Below are positions 10,144-23,020 of a stretch of DNA of 64,000 nucleotides, piece after piece (the first letter of the stretch is position 1; the number at the start of each line of letters is the position of its first letter). This DNA comes from Solanum dulcamara (lineage: Eukaryota > Streptophyta > Magnoliopsida > Solanales > Solanaceae), in NCBI RefSeq assembly GCF_947179165.1, contig NC_077240.1, positions 6,746,001 to 6,810,000 of the forward strand, written 5' to 3'. Both the position numbers and the translations under genes were made by a program. The notes below the pieces were generated by a model. It was not told where the DNA came from. It saw only the letters and a list, made by a program, of their open reading frames with translations, and made no database searches.

Positions 10144-12727
10144 TCTATATATAATATAAAGCTAGAAAATAAATGATGTGGCACCTCTCTTTGACCAATG
10201 ATCCTATTTATCTTTTTTCTAATTTTTTTTTTTACTTTTCTCTATTTACTTATTTTTTATTATAGTACAAAAATGAATGTGTCAATTACTACTCCATTTA
10301 TTCATATTCTTCAATCTAAAAACTTAATTGTCTTTATTTTCATTACTCTCATTACTTTTCATAATCATAACTCCTAAATCATATTAATAGATGATTTGAT
10401 ATTCCATATTTTTGTCCTATAAATAGAGGCATTAGAAAAAAAAATTTATAAAAGAGATGATCAAATTATATGTATATTAAAGTTAAAGATTAAATAGGTG
10501 AAGCTTGCTCATCTTCTTGGCCAAGAATCACAATTTTTTTTATAACTTTATAAAAAAATATTTTATAGCTTATATATTGCTTTTAGCTTCTCCCCCCCCC
10601 CCCCCCCACATATGAGATTTGATTACTTTTTTGCAGGTGCATTTTTTTGTTAAATGAAAAAATTTCATCTTCTTCATGATATTCATATTTGATCAACGGA
10701 TCGAACTTCAATCTAGCAATTTAGCGTTGATGAACACATTGAACCATCCATGTGGTTCGTCAGAAAATCTAAACAGGCCCCCACAAAATTATTGGCGAAA
10801 AGGTATAATTGTTTTATTTTTCTCTTTTTTAAAATTACATGTATTGTATTTTATTGTAAAAAAAATTGACAAGAATTTCAAGTAATGCAATTTTTAGTAT
10901 ATTTTATCAATAAAAATATTGAACAAATAGCATACACAAAGATAAATCATATAAGACCAAAAAGCTTAATTAAAAAAGTAAAAAAAAAATTAACAAAGAA
11001 GGAAAGCTAGCTATAGAAAAAAAAATACTTGATCATGCAGGAAAAAAGAAGTCAAATCATTGTGCAAATAAACTTTTTCATCAAACTTTCCTAATGATTC
11101 TACTTTCATCTTTATATGAGTTTTGGTGATTGTTTTGTAGGATAGGACGCTTAATTCTCCACTCCAATAAAATGATATTGAAAATGAGGAAAGAAATGCC
11201 TGAAATATAACCGAGACAATACAAAAAAAGGCTCTTCAAATGACCGTCATGATAAATACAATGCAAGAGAATAATAATAGTTTATATTTATGTATAATAA
11301 CAAAATTACGATTATGTTATATGATACCTCTATGTGGCCAAGAGCTACAATTTGTTTTTTAATTTTTGGGGTCTTTTCTCTAATTTACCTTATTTATGTG
11401 CTATATTAAAAATATTTAAAAAATCACTCATTTAACTTTCTAAATTATGTTAAATATGCAATGTTAAGAAGCTAAAAGGTCATTTTTAATTTTCTTTAAT
11501 GTAAAATTTAATAGTCTTTATTTTCATTACTCCCATTATTTTTTATTATTATAACACCCAAAATAATTAATAGTCATATTCATGACATTATTTGGTATTT
11601 TATATTATAGTCCTATAAATAGAGATATTGTAAAGCTTTGTTAAATGAGCACATTAGCATTTTAAGTTGTCATGTTTCCCCCGCTTATTAAGTTGATGCT
11701 CTGGTTTGACTAGAAGAATAAGATGAATGGTATTAAATGTTGATTGTGGCTTGTGGAAGTAGATGTCGACAAGAGCTCGAAAAATGGTTCATTGATTTTC
11801 ATATATTTTAAAAATATTTTAATGATTAAGATTGTAAGAATGATATTGCATTATTTATTTATTTTTTATGGTTCTCACCATGATTTCTCTTTATTTCGTA
11901 TTTTATATAAAGTTTTGATTGTCGTAAATTTATAATTTCTTTTGATTCAAAATAGTGACTTATGACTTTGTAGGATATAATTTTTTTTTTGGCCTTCTAC
12001 TTCCTTAAAATGTCTAAAGATAATTTCTTTTCCATGAATTTTCAATTACAAATCTTTCATTATAAGTTTTAAATAAGACTAAAATCTACACAATAATGCT
12101 TGAGTCTATTGAGTTTTTCATCTTTATTATAATCTTGGGCTAAGAATTCTGTTTATTTTCTTCTTCTTCTTCTTTTTGACAATTTCTCCATTTTTTTTAT
12201 GGTAGAATAATAAATATGTCAATTAACCGTTCTTTCGTATTTTTAATGCAAAACTTAATGGTCTTTATTCTTATTACTCCCACAGTTTTTTATTATCATA
12301 ACCTCTAAAATAATAAATAGTCATATTCATATTATAGTCCTATAAATAGAGGCACCGTGAGACTTTGTAGAAATGATCATATTATTCTTTTAAGTTGTTA
12401 TGTTTTCAATACTTATTTTATTCATTCTTTAGTTTGACTTCTTTTTATTTTTTAATGATTAAGATTGTAAGAATGATGTTGCACTATTTATTTATTTTTC
12501 GTAGTTCTCTCTATGATTTCTCTTTATTTTGTATTTTATATAAAAAAATTATTGTCGTAAGTTTATTTATTTTTTTGGTTCAAAATAACAACTTATGACT
12601 TTGTTGGAAGTCAACTAATTACTAACCAAATGTATTTTTTTATGAAATCAATTATACATCTGGGTAAATATATATTGGCATCTTATCGTCTTTTATAACC
12701 ATGCGAAGCACGGACAAATTCACCAGT
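10144..12727 (+). mobile_element. Helitron-like element, non-autonomous
   Basis: The left end TCTATATATAATATAAAGC (10144) followed by GATGTGGCACCTCTCTTTGACC is typical of plant Helitron 5' ends. The right end has a short GC hairpin, CCATGCGAAGCACGG (12699-12713; one mismatch, GAA loop), about 10 bases before CCAGT (12723-12727), a one-base variant of the Helitron CTRRT terminus. No terminal inverted repeats and no Rep/helicase coding are present. Inside, one module occurs three times (around 10320-10430, 11510-11625 and 12245-12352), each ending in a TATAAATAGAG box. The flanking A/T target is not clean, so the exact ends, and whether this is one element or several in tandem, are uncertain. 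Confidence 0.5.
10592..10607 (+). repeat. Homopolymer C16 tract
   Basis: Sixteen consecutive C residues inside the Helitron-like element. It has no recognised role and is likely length-variable between individuals or an assembly-sensitive site. Confidence 0.9.
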
Positions 12728-13317
12728 ATTTAATTAAAGTTTTAAAATAGAAGATAGTGAAACTAATAGTAGTAAAAGAAGGAGGGTGAAGTTGTGGTAA
12801 AAATGATGACATTGAAAGTGAGGTATTTCAATGGAGATGACAATGAACTTTTGAAGAAGAAAAAAGTAGAAAAATATTAAGGAAAAAAGGTTAAAATAAT
12901 AAGAAATGTTACAAGAAAATATATTTTATAACAAAATACTTGTAAAAATAAAATTATATTCATAATTTTAGGTGGGTCACGCTCTTTAAGAGAGTGCATA
13001 CACTCTCTATGGCAGATGAACAAAAAATAATGTAATAATATCATTTCAAAATTGTTTAGAGGGGTAATAGGATGTCCGCATAATTAAGGTATCTTTTTGA
13101 TAATTTAAGACAACTTCAGGGGTTACTTTATGTTTTTTCTCAAATAATAAATTATACATTTACCCATTTTTAATCTTAATTGCTTAATCCTATTCAATAC
13201 AAATTACTTAATTGTTTTTAGTTATTTATTATTTACTTTATCATTTTAGCTATTGATATTTATTTAAATTTTAATGTATTATTTAGATAGTTATTTATTT
13301 TAATGAGTATAATAATG
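12728..13317. other. Intergenic, repeat remnants
   Basis: AT-rich. Contains the reverse-orientation copy of the 6905-7009 repeat at 13045-13145, preceded by GCTCTTTAAGAGAGTGC, a short palindrome-like block near 12980-13010. No gene seen. Confidence 0.5.
13045..13145 (-). repeat. Interspersed repeat, copy 2 (uninterrupted)
   Basis: Reverse complement of the 6905-7009 repeat, without the retrotransposon. It serves as an empty-site reference for copia copy A: the order CTAAACAATTTTGAA then ATGATATTATTACATT is continuous here. Confidence 0.7.
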
Positions 13318-15430
13318 TCACGGCCCGAACCTACACCTTGGACGTGGCCGCCACTCAGGAACCATTTCTAGTCCCAAGCGAACCACTTGGCCTGGCTAAC
13401 TCACTCAGCGGAAGACTTTAACTCATAAGTAAGCTTAGATGGGCACAATAAAACATGCACTTACCATTCTTTAACATAATCATGAAACTCAAATGCGTAA
13501 AATAAATGGGACTTAACTCAATGTTTAAAAACACACCCAAGAATGTAAATTGGATACTATCTACTAGTCTGTGAAGCCTTTAGAACTGACTCTGAAATAG
13601 GTACCGGGACAGGTCCACGGCTACCTCAAACTAATAGTAAATAACTGAAATGATAAAGACTCAAGAGTGCCTCTGAATGCAAAGAGGTCTCACCAAAAGT
13701 TGGGTAGAACTGATTTTCAACGATGCGCTGGTTGAGGATCTCTATCACCTGTATCTGCATCATAAAACGATGCAGGTCTAATGACATCAGTACATGGAAT
13801 GTACGAATATGTAAAATGGCAAAAGGAAACTTACTCAGAATACTCAACTCAAGAACTCAACTCTAGAAACAGCTCAACTCAAATAATAATGAAATATAAT
13901 AAGAAACAATTCTTTAAAGGATAGTAATGCAACTCAATGTATAAAATATAATAATTTACTTCTTGTGGAGTTTTTCTAAACGAAAATCACCACTTATGAG
14001 CTAGTGATGATACAACGAACTGCTTCGTTGCCATAGCCGTCCATTACTTTGATAGGGTAAGGGATGCAAACTCAATGGATCCAAAATTACTCAAAGTCCA
14101 TTGTTTTGGGACTTAGAAAGACATAGCCTTTATCCTATGTTGGTTGCATAGTTTATGGGCTCACCCTATATCGATGCTTAATACTACTCCTAAAATATTG
14201 TATTATGCTCATATACGTCAAGTGAGAAAATACTCAAAATATATCATTTAGTTTTTTTTTGGGCTTATCTCAAAACTCAACTCATCTTAACTCATCTCTT
14301 CTCTTTAAAATAGACATAATTTCAACTCAGTGAATGCATTTAAAATAAAAATATAATTTAACTTCTCAACTCAATCTCAAAATAGATGTTTTAATGTAAT
14401 AATGCTCAACTCTGTTCTTAAAATACTCATGCTCAAGATAATAATTAAGGAATTTCTCAAACTCGTGCTCAAAATAATAATTAAGAGACTTCTCAAACTC
14501 AATTAATGCTCAAACTCTTTTCAATCAAAGATGAAAATAGTCGCTCTTTAAACTCAAAATAGTGCATAAAATAGTTAATGCAAAAACGTTCACAAATCGT
14601 TCTTTAAAAACTCCATCAATGCATAAAATAAAAATAAAATATCAATCAGGGTTCATGTGAATGTAAATATGAATCCATACTCTCAACAAGACTCAATTTA
14701 AAAAACTCATTAAGGAATATTGTAATATATACAAGAACACAATAAGAATCATAAATAAGTCAACAACTCAATTCATGAAACCTCGAAACTCAACTCAACT
14801 CGAATCAATGAAGATGTCAGGCATGTGTTCGAACTCAATCCACATTATGGTTAGCTTTACATACCTGAAAATCGAAGAACAATTGAACTCGAAGAAGAAT
14901 AATCAAGAGACCTTTTCTTGAAATTCTTGGATTCGTTTTCTTGGAAACCCTATGGTAAAGATTTAAGACTTCACTTAGAGATTAATGAATAGAAGAAGAA
15001 ATTAGGGTTGGAAAACTTGAAATCTACGAAGAAGAACTTACCTTGTTGAAGAATATTGAAAGAGAACCCTAGCTCTTTTTCCTCTTCTTAGCCCTAGTTT
15101 CTTTTACTTGAATACATAAAAAGTATAAGGAATGTGTTTAGAAACCCTTATAAGGTCGAAAATGGCCTATATCAGTCATAGGTTAAGTATAGGAGGTGTG
15201 GAGAAAAAACTGAAATGCCCCTCACTGAACTGAAAAACGTACGAATTGTTTTTTACACATAAATCGCATTTGTCAAATGTGATTTATGTACAAAAGTCGT
15301 GCAACACATAAAACACACATCCTAAATGCATTTTATGAACAAAGTGAGAAAATAAACTAGGTGGGATAGGTCCGCGACCGCGCACTCCTCTGGTTATTTT
15401 TTAAATTTACCAATAATGTGGTGTGGCGGG
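13318..15430. repeat. Long dispersed repeat, probable LTR or non-autonomous LTR element
   Basis: Starts TGTCACGGCCCGAACCTACA (13318), a start I associate with very abundant Solanaceae repeats. It continues with many ACTCAACTCAA-type blocks and no retroelement protein domain. The right side contains AACCCTAGCTCTTTTTCCTC, also typical of this repeat type. The right boundary is unclear (somewhere in 15360-15440, just before the fibrillin gene). It could be a solo LTR or a large LTR of a Ty3-type element. No partner copy lies in the window. Confidence 0.45.
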
Positions 15431-15524
15431 AAGCAAACGAAGACGTGTGAGAAAATACTTATCCACTCAAGGACAAAACTGTGTGTCCCAAAATTGAACT
15501 AACATTTCAAATTTTTAGCCAACA

Positions 15525-18500
15525 ATGGCTACTCCTCTGTATCTGTCTTCATCTTCTTCAGTTAAACTTCACGAAATCTCCACCTTTATTCATTCTTTCC
15601 CACCAAATCCAAATCTCTCATCAAATCTACTTCTTTCTTCCCCAAGAAGAAGACCATTTTCCGATCATTTTCCGGCGGTCAGTTATGTACCGGAATCTTT
15701 GAAATTCAGGGCAAGGGTTTCCTTCTTTCCGTTTTTCTCCAACAAAAGCGAAGACACGGAGAGCCTTAAGCTTGCGCTTCTCGAAGCCATAGCCCCACTT
15801 GATCGCGGTGCTGAGGCCACTCCTGAAGACCAAAAGCTTGTTGATCAGGTGGGTCACCTATTTGTGTTGAATTATTCGTAGGTATTATAATTTCTGATGT
15901 TGTTGAAGTTGAAGAATTGTTATTTAGGACTTAATTGCAGTGCTAAAGTAAATAATAAAAGGCATAATACATAAACATTATCCTCAAATTTGGTTCTAAC
16001 TGTCAAAGAAATACTTCAACTTGGTCTCAACTGACAACTAAGCATTCCAATTTGTTCCCATTGTGTCTTGTGGACACTGGACACCAATGCTGGCGTGACA
16101 AATAAATGTAAGTTGTAGTGTTCAACTAAAACAATGGAGACGAGTTGGGGTGTCTGTCTAGATATGCAAACTCAAAGTTGGAGTGTTTACTTGCAGGTCA
16201 AGTTTGAGTGTGTGTTTATGCATTGCGCCATAAATAAAGTGTGTCCACTTGACTTGAGCTAAAGCTTTTAGACGAGGGGTTCACACAATTCAACATGCTA
16301 TTGTAGAAGGTAGCCGAAAAAATAATTAAATTAAAGTTTCTTAATCTAAGCCTACCTGAATTGGTTCGTACAATTCATGGATAAACATGAGTAGGATATG
16401 CTCTGTAGAATCCCCAATATTATTATGTATTATGGACATAATGATTGCAATGAGTATAATTGCTGAAGTTGTCTTTGATATTCTCATTCAGCCAATTGTG
16501 GTGGTTGGGGGGAGGGATTGGGGGGGGGGGGGGGTTGAGTGCTGGTTGATAGAGAGAAGCCTTTTGGTTCCTGTTTTGCTGCTGGTGCATCACCAGCCTA
16601 ATGTGTATGCAGATTGCAAGCAAACTTGAGGCAGCTAATAAAGTGAAGGAGCCCCTGAAGTCAAGTTTATTGAATGGAAAGTGGGAGCTTTTGTATACTA
16701 CATCTCAATCAATTCTGCAAACCAAGGTCTGGTCTGATCTTATCTTTCTTATGCACATTTCCAGAAATTAATTAAGATGCTCCTGCTCATTTATCATCTG
16801 TTCTTTTCTAGAGGGAACATATTACTTCAATTACCAAAACTCTTGGTTTTTGATTCATATAAGTAGTAAAAGCAAAACTCTAGGGCGTACATAGAAAATG
16901 AAAACACATAGGTTGTTAATCAGAAGCAAGTTTAGATCTTCTTTTCTCGTTCTTCTTTAGTTTTTACTCTAAAAAATAGTATTGGCTTATTTAGCATGCT
17001 GTAACCTAAGTGCCTTGATAGTTAGCCTCAGAAATAGGGTCAGATGTGAGAAGAAACTGTGATTAATGTAGCACTCCACTCTCCTTCTCCTTCAACTTCT
17101 TAAAGTACATAGGGATATTACTTGGTTCAGTTTAAGATGGCTTCCCTTTTTTGATGCTTCCACCACTTTCTGCATTCATCATCAATGATATGGTTGATCG
17201 AGTGATTATAATTATGATAGGGGTTTTCTGTGCTTGATAATATTGCCTTCTGAGCTTATGATGACCAGTATTCTGTTGTGGTTATTTTTTTGTTTGATGT
17301 GCTTCATTTCTAACTGTAGTGACAACGTTCTTGTTCATTATTATTGTCGCAGAGGCCCAAATTCTTGAGAGCCAATGGAAAAATTTACCAGGCTATCAAT
17401 GCAGATATATTGAGGGCTCAGAATATTGAAACATGGCCATTTTTCAATCAGGTTCCGTTTTGATCTCATAGAGAAATATCAAAGGATCTCCAGTCTTTTT
17501 CTTTCCCTGTGAAATATTTTCCTTCTTAATCTGTAACTTGTGAAAATTTGCCTGTTTCTCCAGTTATTGTATTAGTAAGGCTCAGAAAATGTAGACACGT
17601 AAGTTTTATTTGCAATTCCTTTTATGGAAGTTTTCTGTGAAAAAGGTAATGTACAAGACTGATGCTTGATTTCAGTTGGGACAGATATCATAGGCTGTCT
17701 TTTGCGCCTTTGAAAATAGAAAAAACTGTATTTGTCATCGTGATGAGATTCTCATTGTCCTGGATTCCAAGAGAAAAACTCGATATATGTTTAAGAAAGG
17801 GTTATCCCCTGTCAGTTACTATAAAAGAAAATGTTTCCTTTTGATTTTTGCAATAAAGTTGAACTCAGTTTTCTAGTATATCTGCAGGCCACTGCCAATT
17901 TAGTTCCTCTTAATGCACAGAGAATTGCTGTAAAATTTGACTCTTTCAAGATAGCAAGTCTGGTAAGTAACCTTCATTTTGGCAAGGAAATTTAATTAGC
18001 CTACATTCTATCGTATTCATTAAGCAACCAGATGTTTCCTCTTTACTTCATTATCAAGTATCAACAGGGAGACCGGAGACCCATACTGCACATTACTAGT
18101 CTCTTTACCTATATCTCTGTCTACTGCTTGCTTCAGGGAAATTGGCAAGAAACATTAGATGAATCTTGTAAAGTTTTGCTTGTTAACTTTTCTTGGATCA
18201 ATCTTTCTTCTGGCTCGTAGATACCTATAAAGAGCCGCGGAAGTGGTCGTGGTGAACTTGAAATCACATACCTGGATGAAGAACTAAGGTAAAGGAAAAT
18301 AACCCATATAATTAGCTCTGAAGGCTAATTGGATAACCATATTCCGAAAATAAAAGCAATATATTTGTAATGAAAACACTGATGTTAAGTCGGTATTAAA
18401 ATAATAATAGTTAATTAAGTATCAAATTCTTATGACATTCTGGAATATAATTCTAGAATTAGAACTGTTTGTCCATCACCTTCTATATCTGGTTTACTTG

Positions 18501-18632
18501 TCATTTAATTCCTTGTCATGTTTAATTTTGTTTTTTCATGCAACCATCATTTGTTACAGGATATCAAGGGGCAACCAAGGAAACCTGTTTATTCTAAGAA
18601 TGGTGGATCCATCATATAGAGTCCCTTTTTAA
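15525..18632 (+). CDS. FBN6: Plastid-lipid-associated protein (PAP/fibrillin), FBN6-like
   Basis: Six exons: 15525-15848, 16613-16726, 17353-17451, 17888-17962, 18221-18288, 18560-18632. All introns are GT-AG, and the joined frame is 250 aa with stop TAA at 18630-18632. Residues 1-60 are Ser/Pro/Phe-rich, a chloroplast transit peptide. The PAP/fibrillin domain follows from about residue 75, with the family signatures [68 protein letters not shown] and a C-terminal [10 protein letters not shown]. The start is the first ATG in a favourable context (ACAATGGCT). Fibrillins are lipid-binding, lipocalin-like proteins of plastoglobules and thylakoids. The short form and its C-terminus fit the FBN6 subgroup rather than pigment-carrying fibrillins. 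Family assignment is strong; the subgroup is from memory and less certain. Intron 1 carries a MITE and a 15-base G run. Confidence 0.92.
15961..16230. mobile_element. MITE in fibrillin intron 1
   Basis: Ends are imperfect inverted repeats: GGCATAATACATAAACA at 15961 against TGTTTATGCATTGCGCC at the right end (14 of 17 pair). The interior (AACTTGGTCTCAACTG, GTTGGAGTG) is of a type common in Solanaceae introns. About 270 bp, no coding capacity. A/T-only flanks make the target duplication unreadable. Confidence 0.65.
16502..16534 (+). other. G-rich tract with G15 run in fibrillin intron 1
   Basis: GGTTGGGGGGAGGGATT followed by 15 consecutive G (16520-16534), on the coding strand and 79 bases before the intron 1 acceptor. 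It satisfies a G-quadruplex pattern. The run length is also prone to sequencing error. Confidence 0.8.
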
Positions 18633-18794
18633 GCATGGCTCCTGGGGATAGTGATTGTCTCAAGCAGTCTCTCTTAGAACCATTTCAGTTGGACTTTAGT
18701 GTTGGAAGTAGTTCTCAGAAGTATTTCAGTTCATTGCTGGAAACAAGATATACATCTGAAGTATACAAGCTTGAGCAGATCTCCGGTCAGCAAT

Positions 18795-18800
18795 AATAAA
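18795..18800 (+). terminator. Candidate polyadenylation signal of the fibrillin gene
   Basis: AATAAA about 165 bases after the stop codon, at the end of a stretch with mixed composition that resembles a 3' UTR. It is the first canonical hexamer downstream. Confidence 0.4.
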
Positions 18801-18859
18801 GATATGCTTCGTGGCAAAACTTAACAGCATAGTCCAAGTGAGCTTGCTTGACATCTTTA

Positions 18860-20600
18860 CTGTGCTATGATTGACCATCATAATAGCAAATAAACTCATT
18901 CCTTGTAGTTAGATCAAGCAGGAACTTCTGGATCTGTATCTTCTATAATGCATAGTAACTATGAGATCTCAATTCTTCTTTTGTTTTCTCACTATTGAAT
19001 ATGATTTAATACTCTTATTGTCTACTTGACTTTGTTAACTAAAGTTTCTAACTCTTCCCTGGTTTCTCACAGCAGCAGCAAAAGGGTAGGTTTCATAGTG
19101 TTTCAGTTCTTTACCATTAGTTGTGCTGGGAGTTGGGTGATGAAAAAACATACCTGAATTTCGTGATGATCCTAGTCTAAATTAAGTGAATAATTAACCA
19201 AATCATCTTTTTTGGGCGTAGTTAAGAAATTTTATGATGGATTTTTTATCTTTCCACCCCACCTCCACGAGGATCAATAGTATTCCTACGTACGCTTCAG
19301 CATGACTCGAAATGATGAAGATGTTCAACCACTTGAGCAAACCTCACTTGTCACTGGATCTGAAGTCCACATTTATGAGCTAACAAAGTAGCTCTAAAAT
19401 GCCTTATTGGCTACTTTTTGGGGCCCTTCCTCTTTGTATGGGAATCAATTCGGTGATTATTTTCTCAAAAAACTAATTAGAATATCATGCCTTAAAAAGT
19501 TGTTTTTTAAAAATTTCTAGATACTAGTTTTCAGATTTGAATTCATACCAAATGAAAATGACTATAGAGGATTTTCTAAAAGAGTAAATGTTAAATGACC
19601 CAAAATATTTGGCCCAAATTTGGCCAAAATGGTAAAAAGACAATGATAACCTTTGCTTATAAGAATTTCATAATATTCTTATTTTGATTTTTACATTTAT
19701 TTCTCCCAAGTTTCCTCAAAAACAAAATTGACTCTTTCCTATTCCTTAATAAACAAAGAAGAATGAAAAGTCTTCATATATTTCTTTTCTTTTTGTGTGT
19801 GTATAGTATACAATTAAATTTTATTTTTTTAAAAAAGCAAACAATGGTTAATTAATTTAAAAAGTTATACACTTTAGTTTTAAAATTTTTTTGTAATTTC
19901 ATTTTTACATAAAAAATTTCCATTACATTCAAATTATGTTTGAATCATATACATCCCCCGCTCACCCCTCCCGCATCTCATGTTAATAATAATTATAAAT
20001 AAATATTTTATCTAGATAGAAATTAATACTTAATTATTCAATAATACAAATTTGGTAACTATTAAGCATGGATTCAAAAATTTATAATTGCATTATTCTT
20101 CAAATATAACCACTTAAATAGAATTGTATCCAATTATTCAATGATTAATGTACTATTTATACGATGACCATTTTTCAAGACAAAAAACAAGAAGTTGAAA
20201 GTTAAATTTAAATAAAAATAATTGAAAATTAGATATTTCTAACTTCATCTTGAACAACGCATTAATATTTTTTTATATTATACCAAAATTATACTTTATA
20301 GTAATTGATAAAATTATTTCACCAATTTTATCCAGAAGTAAAATATCCAATTACTCTAATAATACTATTAAAAGGACGTTTCAAAGAAAAATAGAAGATC
20401 ACTTAATACCTAATTATTAATTATAATATTTAAAACATATATACTTTATGTATCATACTATATTAAATTACATCATTCTTAATGTATGTAAAATAAAGTA
20501 ATACATAATTAAGATATACATTTTTTTAACAACAAACATTCATCTAATATAGATCTTTCTATTGAAGAAGACAATTAAAATTCATAACAAATACAAATAA
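18860..20600. other. Intergenic, very AT-rich, no gene
   Basis: No open frame with coding character on either strand. From 19560 on the sequence is more than three-quarters A/T. I see no recognisable element ends. Confidence 0.5.
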
Positions 20601-20649
20601 TATATCTCTAATTAAAAGTTATAATAACTTCTCAATAACACGCAATTAA

Positions 20650-21860
20650 GCACATTGAGATAAGTATATGTTCCCAAATTTATAATTTATAATTGAATCA
20701 TTACTTATATTTGTTACTAAAATGACCTCTAATTAAGTAATTTTCCTAATTATTATGTTTAAATAAAATTAAACTGTATAATTAAATAATCTTTAAACAT
20801 AATTTGTAAAATATTAGGATAACGACAACTCAAAACACATCAAACCTGATAAATTTCGATAATTATAAAAATCATGTCCAATATGTTATATCGATTTGTT
20901 AACTACGAATTCTTTATATATTGTTATTAAAAGAACTTTTAATTAAGTAATTTCATCAATTATTATGATTAAATAAATTTCAACTATATTTTTAAATATA
21001 ATTTACAAATATTTCAACAACGACAGACAAAACTCAAAATACTTTAGATATAGTAGACATTGACACATTATAATAATTCACATAATTCATAAATGTCGAT
21101 CCCAGGTAACAGCAACACAAGAGAGTCTTTGCGCACCTATGTTACCTTGATTTGGTAACTTATAAATTATTACATATATTTATTATTAAAATAATCTCTA
21201 ATTAAGTAATTTTTTATTAATTATTATATTTAAATAAATTCAAGTCATATATTTAAATAAATTTTTAAATATGATTTGAAAATATATCAATATCAACAGT
21301 CAAAACTCAAAATACTTTAGACATCAACACATTGTATGAATTATAAAACCATATAGTTAATATGCGCCGATCCTAGTTAACAACAACTTGAGATAGTCAT
21401 AACGTTGTAGTCTTGCACCCCGATATTACGCTGATTTGATAACTTGCGACTCATTTCTTATATTTGTTATTAGTATTACTTCTAATTGAGTAATTTCATT
21501 AATTATTATGTTTAAATAAATATTAAATATATATTTAATTAATTTTTTAATATAATTTAAAAATATTGTAGAAATCATATAAAAATCATATAGTTTGTAT
21601 ATGTCAGCCTTAGCTAAAACAACCCAAGAGAGTCACATATTTATGTTGTAGTCTTATGCCTCTATGTTACGCCAATATGATAATTTGTGAATCAATAATT
21701 GTATTTGTTATTAATATGACTTCTAATTAAGTAATTTTATTAATTATTATGCTTAAATAAATTTTAAACTACGTATTTTAAAAATATTAAAATATATTTT
21801 TTAAATGAGCATAAATGAGATTTACGATCATATATTATTACTCCACCAATCTCAAATTTA
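20650..21860 (+). repeat. Diverged tandem repeat array, unit about 210-285 bp
   Basis: The block TCTAATTAAGTAATTT followed by AATTATTATGTTTAAATAAA recurs at about 20728, 20938, 21197, 21481 and 21722 (spacings 210, 259, 284, 241). Several units also share GTCGATCC(C)AG...AACAAC and GTTAC(C/G)...GATTTGGTAACTT. Units are strongly diverged and of unequal length. AT-rich, no coding capacity. Confidence 0.7.
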
Positions 21861-22860
21861 TTTGTCACATTTCGCTTATCGAGAGTTATATTATGGTGAT
21901 CGTTGATCAACAATTTATAATATATTTTTCAAATTAAATTGCAATTTTGTTTTGTTACATTTCAATTTTACCCCTGAATTTTGCGAGATGAGGCAAATGT
22001 ATTCACATATATGAATTGTATTTTAATAATAATCAAGAAAATAAATTTAAATCAAGTTTTCATTTTCGTCAATCAAAAAAGGTATATCGAGGCCGTTTGT
22101 ATAGGAGTATATGTAAGCTATTTTTTAACAAAATGTATATCAACTCTAAATTGCAAAGTTAAAAAATATATCAAATTATTTTTTATTTATTTAAAATTAT
22201 TATTATTATTATTAGTGTATCTCATGAGGGTGCAGTGTGTAGAAGTTGTATATGTGTATTGAATGTGAATGTATACGATTAATTGATATGCAGATGTTAT
22301 TGATATACTAATATTACGATACGGTGTGTCTGAATAAAAAATATTAGTATATATTATAATTTCTACATAAAGTAAGTACTAACTAATGATTTGCATAATT
22401 AATAATTATCGTGTAATAATTTGTGAGTAAAGCAAGTACTGTTATCAAGTGTCAATATTTATACTCATTAAGTTATTTATAAATTTGAATTGAGTGTGAG
22501 TTAAATTTATTTTGAATTTAATATTGCTAGTGTATTGTCTTTCAATTTCATCTTCTAGTTATCAATTCAAATGTTGTATTCTTTATAGATTTTTTATATC
22601 TATAAAAAGAGGAAAAAAAAGTAATGTTATACATATTTGGTAGTTTTGTGGCATACTAAAAAGAAACATGGAATAAGCATGTATTTATGGGTTTATGGAA
22701 ATTTGAAAATTAGTTCATTCGCCATGTATTTAGATAGTTAATAAATAAATTGATAAGCATAATTTAAATCTCGAAACGAAAAAATAAAAATGTCCAAAAA
22801 AGAATTAATTTATAGTGTGAATAATTTTTTTTAATGATTTTGGCCAAATTTTATAAAAAA
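21860..22860. other. Intergenic, AT-rich, with short (ATT)n repeat
   Basis: No gene seen. A short ATT microsatellite lies at about 22197-22216. Confidence 0.5.
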
Positions 22861-23020
22861 GGGAATTAGCTCATTCCAATTACGAAAGCTCCCTTTACGT
22901 GATATACTAACTAGTACCAGTCTAACTAAGAGTCATTGGTAGATCTTAATAATTCGGCTTTAAAAAGCAGGTTAATAAGTGGAAATAATATAAGAAAGGA
23001 AATTAGCCCATTCCATATTG
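22860..23020 (+). repeat. Direct repeat upstream of the lipase gene
   Basis: GGGAATTAGCTCATTCCAAT at 22861 recurs as GGAAATTAGCCCATTCCATA at 22998, about 137 bases apart and within 570 bases of the lipase start codon. It could be a local duplication in the promoter region. Confidence 0.5.

Noticed and set aside
12699..12713. Hairpin as a bacterial-type terminator
   Set aside because: The context is plant intergenic DNA and its position near CCAGT fits a Helitron 3' end better.
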